64,000 nucleotides of DNA from Clostridiales bacterium. Lineage in GTDB: Bacteria > Bacillota > Clostridia > Lachnospirales > Lachnospiraceae. The notes below the pieces were generated by a model. The model was not told the DNA's origin, did not search any database, and saw only the letters and a program-made list of their open reading frames with translations. Positions 33,794 through 42,887 of this stretch are shown piece by piece (position 1 is the first letter of the stretch; each line of letters opens with the position of its first letter). The DNA lies in contig JAHAFI010000001.1 in NCBI GenBank assembly GCA_018374355.1, forward strand, positions 206,450 to 270,449. Direction: 5' to 3'. A program made the position numbers and the translations under genes.

Positions 33794-36383
33794 GTCGCTG
33801 TGGGTTTTGCTGGGAGGAAGTCTGATCCTTTGCTGGGTATTCGTCCTGCAGTATGGGATTTTCGGCTCTCAGGTTGACTGGATCAGTCAGCACAGTGTAT
33901 TTCCTGACTATTTCCGGCAGCGGTTTTACGATACCGGAAGCCTGTTCCCGGATTTTGCATGGAATCTGGGCGGCGGGCAGAATATTTATAATTTTTCTTA
34001 TTATGGTCTGTTCAATCCGGTGCTTATGATTTCTTGGCTTCTTCCCTTTGTGCCGATGGATATCTATATCATGGGGAGCAGTATGGTGTGCTATGGTATT
34101 TCTGTGGCGGTATTTTACCGATGGCTTTTGGAAAAAGAGCTTCCCCGGGGGATTTCTTTTGGAACATCGGCTATGTTTGCGCTGGCTTCCCCCATGATTT
34201 ATCATTCCTACAATCAACTGATGTTTGTCAATTATATGATGTTTCTCTGTCTGGCATTTTGGGGGACAGACCGGTATTTCCGGGAGAAAAAAAGAGGGCT
34301 TTTGATCGGCGGTGTGGCGGGAATGATATTGACCAGCTTTTATTTCAGTATCAGCGGAATGGCGGCACTGGCAGTTTATGCGGTGGGAGAGTATCTGACC
34401 GAATTAGGAAAAACAGGGAAATCCCCTTCTTTCGGCCTTTGCATGAGCAGGGAAGCATGGCAGGAGAGATTAAAGCGTGGGACAGGCTATCTGGGAAATC
34501 TGATGACAGCGGTGATGTTGTGCGGAATTCTTCTGGTTCCCACGGCGGTGGCGCTGGTTTTGGGACGGGCAGGAGGAACGGGTGCAGAAAAGGAAATGGA
34601 AATTCTGACCTTTGTTCCTCTTCGTTTTTTCTACAGCCCTTATGGAATCGGGCTCACATCCCTTGCACTGGTGAGCCTTTTTGGCGGCGTGCTCTGCTCC
34701 TCAAAATGGAAGGAACGGGTAACTTCCGGGCTGATTCTTCTCATGACTACAGTCCCTCTGTTCGGCTACATTTTGAATGGAGGCCTGTACGGGAGAGATA
34801 AAGTATTTATCCCTTTTCTTCCCCTGATCTGTTTACAGACTGCAAGGTATGTGTTGAGCGTTCAGAAGGGGAAGGAAGAAAAAAATGATAGAGGAGCAGT
34901 GGGGAGACTGAGAGAATTTCTGCCGTATCTGATTACATTTTTGCTGATTCTGTGGGGCGGGGGACAGGGAAGCTTTGCAAAATACCGCTGGGGTATGGCA
35001 GCGGAAATCCTTGTGATGCTCTTTTTGTATCTGACAGAACGATGGAACGGAGGAAAATATTTTTCCAAAAAGAAAATACGGGGCATTTCCCTGCAAATTA
35101 CGGTGTCCTGCCTGATTTTGTTTGGGTATGGCTGGGTGATGAATAAACAGACAGACCGGATGATTCCCCGGGAAGAGTATGCAGAACTTACAGATCAGGA
35201 AAAGACAGAAACTATCAGAGAAATTCTCCGGGAGGATCCTTCTTGGTACCGATTGGATCAGGTGGGAAACGGAACCGAGAATAAAGCCAATATCAACCGT
35301 GTGTACGATATCCGGCAGAATATTACCTCGGTATACTCTTCCGGGTATCAGAAGGGATACCATGAATTTCGGAATAAGGTTTTCGGATTAAATGAACCGT
35401 TCCGAAATTGCATGATGGATTCTGCCACAGATAATCCCTGCTTTCTTCAGTTTATGGGTGTCCGTTATCTGATGGGCAAACAGGCGCCGGACGGATACGA
35501 AACGGAAAAAACAGGTGAGGAATGGAATCTGTATAAAAATGCAGGGGCAGCTCCGCTTATTTATGCAACGGATCAGACCATGACGGAGGAAGCGTATCAA
35601 AAGCTGTCTTTTCCGGATAACCAGACGGCGCTCTTACAGCGGGCGGTAGTTGGAAAAGGGGAGGAAACCGGAGGAAATCTTTCTCAAATGCGCTCCTGCA
35701 CCCTGACTCTTCCGGAAATAGAGAAAAAAGGGCTGAAGGTGGAAAAGCTGGAGGATGGGTATCAGATCGAGGCAGAAAAGGAAATGGAAGTGGAAGCGCA
35801 GCTTTCCGGCACAGAGGAGGGAGACAGCCTTCTGGCATGGCAGTTCACCGTGGAGAACCAGCGTCCCGGAAAAGATATGCATATCCGGCTTTGCGGTCAG
35901 ACCAACCGCCTGACCAGTGTTCATCATGAATACGCAAACCACAATACAGGATTCAACTTTATGGTAACGTTAAGGGAAGATCAAAGCCGGGTTTCGGTAA
36001 AATTGGGAGCGGGAAAGTATAAGATTACCAATCTGAAGGCATTTACGGGAAGTATAGGGGATTTGCAGAATGAGAAGCTGTACAGAGATTCCTTTGCTAT
36101 CGACCGGAGCCGATCGGGCGGAGATAAAATAGAAGGGACGATAGAGGCTTCAGGAAATGGATATCTGGTGACCAGTATTCCCTATGATGAGAATTTTACC
36201 CTAAAGATTGACGGGAAGGAGACAAAAATCCAGAAGGTTAATATAGAATTTCTGGGAGCAAAGATATCTCCCGGAGTTCACCGGATAGAACTTACCTACC
36301 GGGCGCCGGGGAAATTGATGGGAGTGATGGTGAGTGTTCTGGGATGTCTTGCCTACATAGAGAGTAGAAACAAGCGAAAATAA
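33771..36383 (+). CDS. YfhO-family multi-pass membrane protein (GT-C-like)
   Basis: A roughly 870-residue protein with about a dozen membrane helices over the first 470 residues and a large C-terminal soluble part with a final helix (LMGVMVSVLGCLAYIES). The first extracellular loop contains DWISQHSVFPDYFRQ, including acidic residues expected in GT-C enzymes that take sugar from a polyprenyl carrier. The C-terminal YLVTSIPYDENFTLKIDGKE segment is characteristic of YfhO proteins. With the preceding CsbB-like enzyme it probably adds sugars to wall or membrane polymers outside the cell. I start at ATG 33771, GGAG 9 nt upstream, overlapping the previous gene by 23 nt. Confidence 0.85.
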   Translation: MKKLWKDKSLWVLLGGSLILCWVFVLQYGIFGSQVDWISQHSVFPDYFRQRFYDTGSLFPDFAWNLGGGQNIYNFSYYGLFNPVLMISWLLPFVPMDIYIMGSSMVCYGISVAVFYRWLLEKELPRGISFGTSAMFALASPMIYHSYNQLMFVNYMMFLCLAFWGTDRYFREKKRGLLIGGVAGMILTSFYFSISGMAALAVYAVGEYLTELGKTGKSPSFGLCMSREAWQERLKRGTGYLGNLMTAVMLCGILLVPTAVALVLGRAGGTGAEKEMEILTFVPLRFFYSPYGIGLTSLALVSLFGGVLCSSKWKERVTSGLILLMTTVPLFGYILNGGLYGRDKVFIPFLPLICLQTARYVLSVQKGKEEKNDRGAVGRLREFLPYLITFLLILWGGGQGSFAKYRWGMAAEILVMLFLYLTERWNGGKYFSKKKIRGISLQITVSCLILFGYGWVMNKQTDRMIPREEYAELTDQEKTETIREILREDPSWYRLDQVGNGTENKANINRVYDIRQNITSVYSSGYQKGYHEFRNKVFGLNEPFRNCMMDSATDNPCFLQFMGVRYLMGKQAPDGYETEKTGEEWNLYKNAGAAPLIYATDQTMTEEAYQKLSFPDNQTALLQRAVVGKGEETGGNLSQMRSCTLTLPEIEKKGLKVEKLEDGYQIEAEKEMEVEAQLSGTEEGDSLLAWQFTVENQRPGKDMHIRLCGQTNRLTSVHHEYANHNTGFNFMVTLREDQSRVSVKLGAGKYKITNLKAFTGSIGDLQNEKLYRDSFAIDRSRSGGDKIEGTIEASGNGYLVTSIPYDENFTLKIDGKETKIQKVNIEFLGAKISPGVHRIELTYRAPGKLMGVMVSVLGCLAYIESRNKRK

Positions 36384-36384
36384 A

Positions 36385-36420
36385 AATTCCTACCCTGTTC
36401 TAGCCAACAGAGTAGGAATT
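36385..36420 (-). terminator. Terminator of typA
   Basis: AATTCCTAC pairs with GTAGGAATT, with an inner CTGTT/AACAG arm. On the minus strand it is followed by TTTTATTTT, a good T run; the plus-strand side is weaker, so YfhO-operon termination here is less certain. Confidence 0.85.
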
Positions 36421-36440
36421 GTTCATTTAACAAGAATACA

Positions 36441-38273
36441 TTATGAATTTTTCAAATTTTCTCTCTTACGCAGTCTTGCATCCAGCGTTTTCTTACGGAT
36501 CCTCAGGCTGGTAGGTGTAATCTCCAGCAATTCATCCTTATCGATGAAATCCAGCGCTTCCTCCAGACTCAAAATCTTAGGAGTAGTCAGCTTCAGCGCT
36601 TCATCAGCAGAGGAAGAACGGGTGTTAGTCAGATGTTTGGTTTTGCAGACATTCAGCTCGATATCCTCGGCTTTTCCGTTCTGTCCGATTACCATACCTG
36701 CATATACCTTCTGACCCGGTCCGATGAACAGAGTACCGCGTTCCTGAGCTGCGAACAGACCGTAGGTTACGGATTCACCAGCTTCAAAGGCGATCAGGGA
36801 GCCCTGTTTTCTGTAGCTGATATCACCCTTATACGGTGCGTAGTCATCAAAAATCGTGTTCAGGATACCGGTTCCCTTTGTGGAAGTCATAAAGTCACCG
36901 CGGAAACCGATCAGACCACGGGCAGGAACTTCAAACTCCAGACGGGTGGAACCGTCACTTGCAAGGCTCATGCCCTGAAGGGCGCCTTTTCTCTCACTGA
37001 TTTTCTGGATGATCGTTCCGGAAAATTCTTCCGGCACATCGATATAAGCCAGCTCCATTGGCTCCAAAAGTTTTCCGCGCTCATCCTGTTTGTACAGAAC
37101 TTCCGCTTTACTTACAGCAAATTCATAGCCTTCACGGCGCATATTCTCAATCAGAACGGACAGATGCAGCTCGCCACGGCCGGATACCTTAAAGCAGTCG
37201 GGAGAATCGGTTTCTTCCACCCGGAGACTTACGTCCGTGTTCAGCTCGCGCATCAGACGTTCACCCAGATGACGGGAGGTTACATATTTACCTTCCTGAC
37301 CTGCCAGCGGACTGTCATTTACCATAAAATGCATGGCAATGGTAGGCTCAGAGATTTTCTGGAAGGGGATTGGCTCCGGATTATTGAGGTCGCACAGGGT
37401 ATCTCCGATATGGATATCGGTAATACCGGAAATAGCTACGATAGAACCGATGCCTGCTTCCTGAACTTCTACCTTATTCAGTCCGTCAAACTCATACAGC
37501 TTGCTGATTTTCACTTTCTTCTTTTTATCCGGGTCATGATGGTTCATCAGCATAACTTCCTGATTGACGGCAATTCTGCCGTTATCTACTTTGCCCACGC
37601 CGATCCGGCCAACGTATTCGTTGTAGTCGATGGTACTGATCAGTACCTGAGTACCTGCTTCCGGATCGCCTTGGGGAGCCGGGATATATTTCAAAATAGT
37701 TTCAAATAGCGGTTCCATATTTTCCGGTGAATCATTGAGATCCAGTACGGCATGTCCGGCTTTGGCGGAAGCGTACAAAAACGGGCAGTCAAGCTGCTCA
37801 TCAGATGCATCCAGATCCATCAGAAGCTCCAGCACTTCATCAATGACCTCATCCGGACGGGCTTCCGGACGGTCGATCTTATTGATGCAGACAATTACAT
37901 GAAGGTCCAGCTCCAGAGCTTTTTTCAGAACAAATTTTGTCTGGGGCATTGCGCCCTCAAATGCGTCTACCACCAGAATAACACCGTTGACCATTTTCAG
38001 GACACGTTCCACTTCACCGCCGAAATCAGCGTGGCCCGGGGTATCGATGATATTGATTTTTGTATCTTTATAATAAACAGCCGTATTCTTGGAAAGAATG
38101 GTGATACCGCGTTCACGTTCAATATCATTGGAGTCCATGACACGTTCCTGAACTTCTTGGTTAGCGCGGAATACGCCGCTTTGGCGGAGCAACTGGTCTA
38201 CCAGAGTGGTTTTGCCGTGGTCTACGTGAGCAATGATGGCTACGTTTCGGATATCTTCTCTTTTCGTTTGCAT
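36441..38273 (-). CDS. typA: Ribosome-associated GTPase TypA/BipA
   Basis: A translational GTPase of 610 residues that binds ribosomes and assists large-subunit assembly under stress. The G-motifs are clear: [34 protein letters not shown]. Domains II and III and the TypA-specific C-terminal domain ([26 protein letters not shown]) follow. I start at 38273 ([16 protein letters not shown]), preceded by AAAGGA; eight further residues would be possible from an upstream ATG without a good binding site. Length and order match the family. Confidence 0.96.
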   Translation of the reverse strand: MQTKREDIRNVAIIAHVDHGKTTLVDQLLRQSGVFRANQEVQERVMDSNDIERERGITILSKNTAVYYKDTKINIIDTPGHADFGGEVERVLKMVNGVILVVDAFEGAMPQTKFVLKKALELDLHVIVCINKIDRPEARPDEVIDEVLELLMDLDASDEQLDCPFLYASAKAGHAVLDLNDSPENMEPLFETILKYIPAPQGDPEAGTQVLISTIDYNEYVGRIGVGKVDNGRIAVNQEVMLMNHHDPDKKKKVKISKLYEFDGLNKVEVQEAGIGSIVAISGITDIHIGDTLCDLNNPEPIPFQKISEPTIAMHFMVNDSPLAGQEGKYVTSRHLGERLMRELNTDVSLRVEETDSPDCFKVSGRGELHLSVLIENMRREGYEFAVSKAEVLYKQDERGKLLEPMELAYIDVPEEFSGTIIQKISERKGALQGMSLASDGSTRLEFEVPARGLIGFRGDFMTSTKGTGILNTIFDDYAPYKGDISYRKQGSLIAFEAGESVTYGLFAAQERGTLFIGPGQKVYAGMVIGQNGKAEDIELNVCKTKHLTNTRSSSADEALKLTTPKILSLEEALDFIDKDELLEITPTSLRIRKKTLDARLRKRENLKNS

Positions 38274-38469
38274 AAAATAATTCCTTTCTTCACTCAAATA
38301 CCCTTATTTCAAGGGGTTTCGGGATTTTTCAACGATACAAGTCTATCATATTTTCCTGAGATTACAAGGGAAAATAAAAAAAATTTCAAATTTTAGTTCT
38401 AAAGGCCGGAACAGCCGAATAAAAATGATATATATAAAATACAAAAAAGAGGAAGGGGAACTATCATTC

Positions 38470-39096
38470 ATGTCAGATAAGATTATTGAAAACAATCAGG
38501 TAGAGATTATGGGGAGGATCGCATCCCAGTTTACATTCAGCCATCAGGTCTTCGGAGAAGGCTTCTATATGGTAGATGTAATGGTGAAGAGACTCAGCGA
38601 TTCGGAGGACAGGATTCCTGTCATGATCTCAGAGAGACTGTTGGATGTTACAGAAGATTATGAGGGGGAATATATCCATGTACTGGGTCAGTTCCGTTCT
38701 TATAACAGGCACGAGGAAAAGAAAAACCGGCTGGTACTCTCGGTATTTGCCAGAGAAGTGGAGTTTGTGGAGGATGAAGACGAGAATATGAAGACCAATG
38801 CCATCTTTTTAGATGGGTACATATGTAAGCCTCCGGTTTACCGAAAAACTCCTCTGGGAAGAGAGATTGCAGATCTTCTGATCGCTGTAAACCGTCCCTA
38901 TGGGAAGTCGGATTATATTCCCTGTATTTGCTGGGGAAGAAACGCCCGCTATGCATCTGCATTTCAGGTGGGCGGTCATGTGCTGATCTGGGGAAGAATC
39001 CAGAGCAGGGAATATGTGAAGAAATTAAGCGAGGAGGAGACGGAAAAGAGAATTGCCTATGAAATCTCAGTGAGCAAGCTGGAATATGTGGATTGA
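38470..39096 (+). CDS. Single-stranded DNA-binding (OB-fold) protein
   Basis: A 208-residue protein with two OB-fold regions, the second (DGYICKPPVYRKTPLGREIADLLIAVNRPYG, cited in parts: CKPPVYRKTPLGREIADLLI) having the typical SSB pattern including the NRPYGKSDYIPCICWGR strand. It lacks the acidic C-terminal tail by which standard SSB recruits partners. It is therefore probably an accessory SSB-like protein of the kind found in clostridia and not the main replicative SSB. The riboswitch promoter begins within its last codons. Confidence 0.78.
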   Translation: MSDKIIENNQVEIMGRIASQFTFSHQVFGEGFYMVDVMVKRLSDSEDRIPVMISERLLDVTEDYEGEYIHVLGQFRSYNRHEEKKNRLVLSVFAREVEFVEDEDENMKTNAIFLDGYICKPPVYRKTPLGREIADLLIAVNRPYGKSDYIPCICWGRNARYASAFQVGGHVLIWGRIQSREYVKKLSEEETEKRIAYEISVSKLEYVD

Positions 39097-39121
39097 CAAG
39101 AAAATTGAATAATGATATAGT
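39093..39121 (+). promoter_or_regulatory. Promoter of the riboswitch-dapA transcript
   Basis: TTGACA-N17-TATAGT, a near-consensus promoter that overlaps the stop codon of the SSB-like gene and lies about 20 nt before the riboswitch aptamer. Confidence 0.8.
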
Positions 39122-39139
39122 ATATGAAATAAAACATAA

Positions 39140-39310
39140 ACAGAGATAGAGGTTGCACATTTTATCAGTACCTAACCGGATGCATCAGGGGCAGGTGAAG
39201 GTGGGGAAAGGAGAAGGTGCCGAAAGGACAAAATGCCTGAAAGTTTGTTCTTGGGCATATCAGTGAATAACTGTATGACTGTCATCGCAAGATGGAGTGC
39301 TATCAAAAAG
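39140..39310 (+). ncRNA. Lysine riboswitch (L box)
   Basis: The leader contains the conserved core of the lysine aptamer: AGATAGAGGTTGCAC at the 5' side, an AGTA loop, GGGGAAAGGAGAAGGTGCCGA (given here as GGTGCCGAAAGGAC in the middle), then TGACTGTCATC...GATGGAGTGCTATC at the 3' side. GATAG and CTATC close helix P1. A terminator hairpin follows at 39343, and dapA is the regulated gene. High lysine should stabilise the aptamer and cause early termination, lowering diaminopimelate and lysine synthesis. Confidence 0.93.
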
Positions 39311-39342
39311 AAACAAGTGAATTGATTTCATTACAAATTCTT

Positions 39343-39381
39343 AGAGGTGGGCTTCCGTTGGCGGCACACCTCTGTTTTGTT
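39343..39381 (+). terminator. Riboswitch-controlled terminator
   Basis: AGAGGTG pairs with CACCTCT around a GC-rich loop, followed by GTTTTGTTT. Its position 33 nt after the aptamer makes it the expression platform. Confidence 0.88.
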
Positions 39382-39393
39382 TATGGAAAAATG

Positions 39394-39453
39394 GTAACTG
39401 TTCAGAAAGTCACTGTATTCGTGAGTAGGAAGGACAGGATCCTGAATAGTTAC
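39394..39453 (+). repeat. 60-bp palindromic repeat, full copy before dapA
   Basis: Begins GTAACTGTTCAG and ends CTGAATAGTTAC, which are inverted repeats of each other with one mismatch. It matches the copy at 40425-40484 over its whole length with about nine differences by eye. It lies between the riboswitch terminator and dapA, 32 nt before the dapA start. Confidence 0.88.
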
Positions 39454-39485
39454 GAAAAATGCATATATGAAAGGAGATATTTAGA

Positions 39486-40376
39486 ATGGCGATTTTTGAA
39501 GGCGCTGGTGTAGCGATTATCACACCCATGAAAGATAATTTTGAGGTTAACTATGATAAACTGGACGAGCTTCTGGAGGAGCAGATTGCAGGGGGAACCG
39601 ACTGTATCGTAATCTGTGGTACAACCGGTGAATCCGCAACACTTTCCGAAGAGGAGCACATCAAAGTTGTCAAATTTACCATTGACAGAGTCGGACACAG
39701 AATTCCGGTGATTGCAGGCGCAGGTTCTAATTCCACTGCAACAGCAATCCAGATGTCTGTGGAGGCTGCCGAAGCGGGAGCAGACGGTCTCCTTCTGGTT
39801 ACTCCTTATTATAATAAAGCGACCCAGAACGGTCTGATCAAACATTACACGACTATTACAGAAGCAGCTAAAATTCCGGCAGTATTATATAATGTGCCCA
39901 GCCGTACCGGATGCGCTATGGCTGCCCAGACCATTGCACATCTGGTGAAAAATACAGAATACATTGTTGGTATCAAGGAAGCTTCCGGAAATATCAGCCA
40001 TGTAGCAGAGATCATGCAGCTTTGCGATGGAAATATCGATATGTATTCCGGAAATGATGACCAGATCGTTCCGCTTCTGTCTCTGGGCGGAAAGGGCGTA
40101 ATCTCTGTACTTTCCAATATTGCGCCAAAAGAGACCCACGATATCGTAGAACTGTTCCTGAGCGGAAAAATCAAAGAAAGCTGTGAGCTGCAGCTTCGTG
40201 CCCTGCCGCTGATTAAAGCGCTGTTCAGTGAAGTAAATCCGATTCCGGTAAAAGCTGCTATGAACCTGATGGGTAAGGAAGTAGGCCCGCTGCGTATGCC
40301 TCTGACCGAGATGGAGGATGCTCATAAAGCGATTTTGGCGGAAGAAATGGTCAAATTCGGACTGAAACTGGCGTAA
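39486..40376 (+). CDS. dapA: 4-hydroxy-tetrahydrodipicolinate synthase
   Basis: A 296-residue class I aldolase that condenses pyruvate with aspartate semialdehyde, the first committed step toward diaminopimelate and lysine. GTTGESATL is the substrate loop; VLYNVPSRTGC holds the catalytic Tyr; IVGIKEASGN holds the Schiff-base Lys. Length and motif order are standard. It is preceded by the lysine riboswitch and the 60-bp repeat, with GGAGA as ribosome binding site, and followed by dapB. Confidence 0.97.
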   Translation: MAIFEGAGVAIITPMKDNFEVNYDKLDELLEEQIAGGTDCIVICGTTGESATLSEEEHIKVVKFTIDRVGHRIPVIAGAGSNSTATAIQMSVEAAEAGADGLLLVTPYYNKATQNGLIKHYTTITEAAKIPAVLYNVPSRTGCAMAAQTIAHLVKNTEYIVGIKEASGNISHVAEIMQLCDGNIDMYSGNDDQIVPLLSLGGKGVISVLSNIAPKETHDIVELFLSGKIKESCELQLRALPLIKALFSEVNPIPVKAAMNLMGKEVGPLRMPLTEMEDAHKAILAEEMVKFGLKLA

Positions 40377-40424
40377 GCAATATACCGCGAGGTGTTTTCG
40401 TGCAGAAGCACGGAAACCCGGGAC

Positions 40425-40484
40425 GTAACTGTTCAGAAGGTCACTGTATTTGTGACTATGAAGGACAGGGTCCTGAATAGTTAC
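40425..40484 (+). repeat. 60-bp palindromic repeat, full copy before dapB
   Basis: Same ends as the copy before dapA (GTAACTGTTCAG and CTGAATAGTTAC), separated by an AT-rich centre and AAGGACAGGGTC. It lies 33 nt before the dapB start, almost the same offset as the other copy has from dapA. Confidence 0.88.
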
Positions 40485-40517
40485 CCCGAGACATACGGCG
40501 CGAAAGAGGAAAAAGTG

Positions 40518-41273
40518 ATGATAAAAGTAATTATGCATGGCTGTAATGGCCATATGGGACAGGTAATCAGCGAACTGATCCGGAACGATCAGGAGATCGA
40601 AATCGTTGCGGGAATCGATCTGATGGACAACAGGGAGAATGGCTACCCGGTATTTACCGACATCTGGACCTGTCAGGTAGAAGCGGATGCGGTAATTGAT
40701 TTCTGCAATGCAAAAGCAACCGATACGCTGCTGGATTACTGCGTAGAACGTCAGATTCCGGTGGTTTTATGTACTACAGGACTGAGTGAAGAGCAGTTGA
40801 AAAAAGTGGAGGAGGCCAGTAAAAAAGTGGCTGTCCTGAAATCGGCAAATATGTCTCTGGGAATCAATCTGCTTCTGAAATTGGTAAAGGAAGCATCCCA
40901 GACTCTGGCAGCAGCCGGATTTGACATGGAAATCGTAGAGAAGCATCACCGCCTGAAGGTGGATGCGCCCAGCGGAACCGCGCTGGCTCTGGCAGACAGC
41001 ATCAATGAAGGACTTGACAATGCTTACCACTACACCTATGACAGAAGTCAGGTAAGACAAAAAAGAGATGAGCAGGAAATCGGCATCTCTGCTGTCCGCG
41101 GGGGAACGATCGTTGGCGAGCATGATGTGATTTTTGCAGGCTCCGACGAGGTGATCACCTTCCAGCATACTGCGTATTCCAAAGCAGTATTTGGAAAAGG
41201 TGCTATTCAGGCTGCAAAATTTCTGGCAGGAAAAGGGCCGGGATGGTATCAGATGAGCGATGTGATCGGATAA
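40518..41273 (+). CDS. dapB: 4-hydroxy-tetrahydrodipicolinate reductase
   Basis: A 251-residue NAD(P)H-dependent reductase, the second step of the diaminopimelate pathway. IMHGCNGHMGQVI is the dinucleotide fold motif (GxxGxxG variant), VLCTTGLSEEQ and SANMSLGINLLL follow, EKHHRLKVDAPSGTAL holds the catalytic His and Lys, and AVRGGTIVGEHDVIF is a late signature. I use the ATG at 40518, after GAGGA; the longer open frame runs back through the repeat and is not coding. It is probably co-transcribed with dapA. Confidence 0.96.
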   Translation: MIKVIMHGCNGHMGQVISELIRNDQEIEIVAGIDLMDNRENGYPVFTDIWTCQVEADAVIDFCNAKATDTLLDYCVERQIPVVLCTTGLSEEQLKKVEEASKKVAVLKSANMSLGINLLLKLVKEASQTLAAAGFDMEIVEKHHRLKVDAPSGTALALADSINEGLDNAYHYTYDRSQVRQKRDEQEIGISAVRGGTIVGEHDVIFAGSDEVITFQHTAYSKAVFGKGAIQAAKFLAGKGPGWYQMSDVIG

Positions 41274-41340
41274 CTGTATTTTAAATGGAAATATATGGAA
41301 TAGAGAATAAAGTGCAGAAATAACACAATAATTACAAGAA

Positions 41341-41377
41341 GAACAGAAACGGCCGAAAAAGCCGCGACTGTTCTTTT
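41341..41377 (+). terminator. Terminator after dapB
   Basis: GAACAG pairs with CTGTTC, with an inner GGC/GCC arm, followed by TTTTTGC. Confidence 0.85.
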
Positions 41378-41484
41378 TGCATTTCCAGCGCATATTTTTG
41401 CTGTGGTCCGTGCATATTAAGAACAGCAAAAAAATGTTACTGCAAACAGTGACAGAAAACTGCAATAAAAAGGAGATGCTGATT

Positions 41485-41940
41485 ATGAAAAGTAAGTGGA
41501 GAAAATGTATGATGGCGGCAGCAATGGCAGCAGTGCTTTGCATGGCAGTGACCGGATGCGGAAACAAGAACAAAACAACAGAAAACAGTAACGGAACTAC
41601 AAAAGAAAATACAGTCAATGATAAAAACAAAACAACTGACGGAACGAATAACACCAACAATTATGCCGATGATGCGGCAAAGGGAACGAACAACGGAACC
41701 GGAACAAATACCCGGAATGAGAACGTAAATGATGCAACCACAGGAGATAACCGCCGGGTAGATGAAAACGGAAATGTCATCGAAGATTTGGGTGAAGGAA
41801 TCGGAGAAGGAATCAAGGATGTGGGCGAAGGTATCGGACAGGGTGTGGAAGATATCACCGGAAACGGAAATAATACGGATAACAGAAATAATACAAACAA
41901 CACGAACAACACAAACAGCACGAACAAAGTGACAGAATAG
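41485..41940 (+). CDS. Asn/Thr-rich low-complexity lipoprotein
   Basis: A 151-residue protein with a lipoprotein signal (basic KSKWRK, hydrophobic AAAMAAVLCMAVTGC, Cys25). The mature part is mostly Asn, Thr, Asp and Lys, with a short Gly/Glu repeat (GEGIGEGIKDVGEGIGQGVED) cited only to its pattern of G-E-G-I units, and an Asn-Thr tail. No enzymatic domain is visible. It may be a surface spacer or wall-associated lipoprotein. Start at 41485 with AAGGAG upstream. It stands alone between two terminated units. Confidence 0.75.
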   Translation: MKSKWRKCMMAAAMAAVLCMAVTGCGNKNKTTENSNGTTKENTVNDKNKTTDGTNNTNNYADDAAKGTNNGTGTNTRNENVNDATTGDNRRVDENGNVIEDLGEGIGEGIKDVGEGIGQGVEDITGNGNNTDNRNNTNNTNNTNSTNKVTE

Positions 41941-42032
41941 ATAGTTACACGGAATAGTCGAAACACCTTCCGGAATCTTGTGGTTTGGATAAAAAAATGA
42001 TATCATCAATGCATGGAAAGGGGAATGAGAAA

Positions 42033-42809
42033 ATGAAATTTCGACCATGCATTGATATACATAATGGAAAAGTAAAACAAATTGTAGGAGGAAGCCTCAG
42101 GGACCGGGGAGATCAGGCGGAAGAAAATTTTGTATCCTGTCAGGATGCTCCCTTTTATGCCCGGTTTTATCAGTCATATGGGATTAAGGGCGGGCATATC
42201 ATATTATTAAATCCCGCTTCTTCTCCGTATTATCAGGATACGAAACAGCAGGCGCTGGAAGCGCTGGGCGCTTACCCTCAGGGACTTCAGGTGGGGGGCG
42301 GAATCCATGACAAAAATGCGGAAGAATTTCTGGATGCAGGCGCCAGCCATGTAATCGTGACCTCCTTTGTATTTAAAGACGGACAGGTCTCATGGGAAAA
42401 TCTGGAACGGATGCGGCGGGCAGTGGGAAAAGAAAAACTGGTGCTGGATCTTAGCTGCAGGAAAAAGGACGGTCAGTATTATATCGTCACGGACCGTTGG
42501 CAGAAATTCACACAGGTTCCCGTAAATTTTGAAACGCTTGCACAGCTCTCCTCCTGCTGTGATGAATTTCTGGTACATGCTGTGGATGTGGAAGGAAAGG
42601 CTTCGGGAATTGAGACGGAACTGGTAAAAATGCTGGCGCACTGCCATGAGATACCGGTGACCTATGCCGGAGGTGTGGGAAGCTTCCGTGATCTGGAAGA
42701 GCTTAAAAAAGCGGGAGAGAACCGGGTGGATGTGACCATCGGAAGCGCGCTTGACTTATTTGGCGGCCACATGGATTTTAAGGAAATTCTGAATTTTTGC
42801 AAAAATTAA
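42033..42809 (+). CDS. hisA: HisA of the eukaryotic (HIS6) type
   Basis: A 258-residue TIM-barrel isomerase for the ProFAR-to-PRFAR step of histidine synthesis. It resembles yeast His6 rather than ordinary bacterial HisA: RPCIDIHNGKVKQIVGGSL at the start, LQVGGGIHDKNAEEFLDAGA, VLDLSCRKKDGQYYIVTDRW, FLVHAVDVEGKASGIE and VDVTIGSALDLFGG near the end all have direct His6 counterparts. Catalytic Asp residues are expected in CIDIHNG and in the VDVEG segment. No other his genes adjoin it. Start 42033 follows AAGGGG by about 10 nt. Confidence 0.88.
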   Translation: MKFRPCIDIHNGKVKQIVGGSLRDRGDQAEENFVSCQDAPFYARFYQSYGIKGGHIILLNPASSPYYQDTKQQALEALGAYPQGLQVGGGIHDKNAEEFLDAGASHVIVTSFVFKDGQVSWENLERMRRAVGKEKLVLDLSCRKKDGQYYIVTDRWQKFTQVPVNFETLAQLSSCCDEFLVHAVDVEGKASGIETELVKMLAHCHEIPVTYAGGVGSFRDLEELKKAGENRVDVTIGSALDLFGGHMDFKEILNFCKN

Positions 42810-42850
42810 CGATAAAGAATATAAATTATCCATAAATTCAACGAAAAAAG

Positions 42851-42879
42851 TTGCCAAATGCAGAAGAAATTGTTATAAT
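42851..42879 (+). promoter_or_regulatory. Promoter of hpf
   Basis: TTGCCA-N17-TATAAT, 62 nt upstream of the hpf start codon. Confidence 0.7.
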
Positions 42880-42887
42880 AAAGCTAC

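Noticed and set aside
36633..38396. Long open frames on the plus strand opposite typA
   Set aside because: They are antisense shadows of a clearly conserved GTPase gene and show no recognisable domain or ribosome binding site.
40392..40517. A longer N-terminus for DapB starting at 40392
   Set aside because: It would translate the palindromic repeat; the ATG at 40518 has a proper binding site and gives the family-typical N-terminus.
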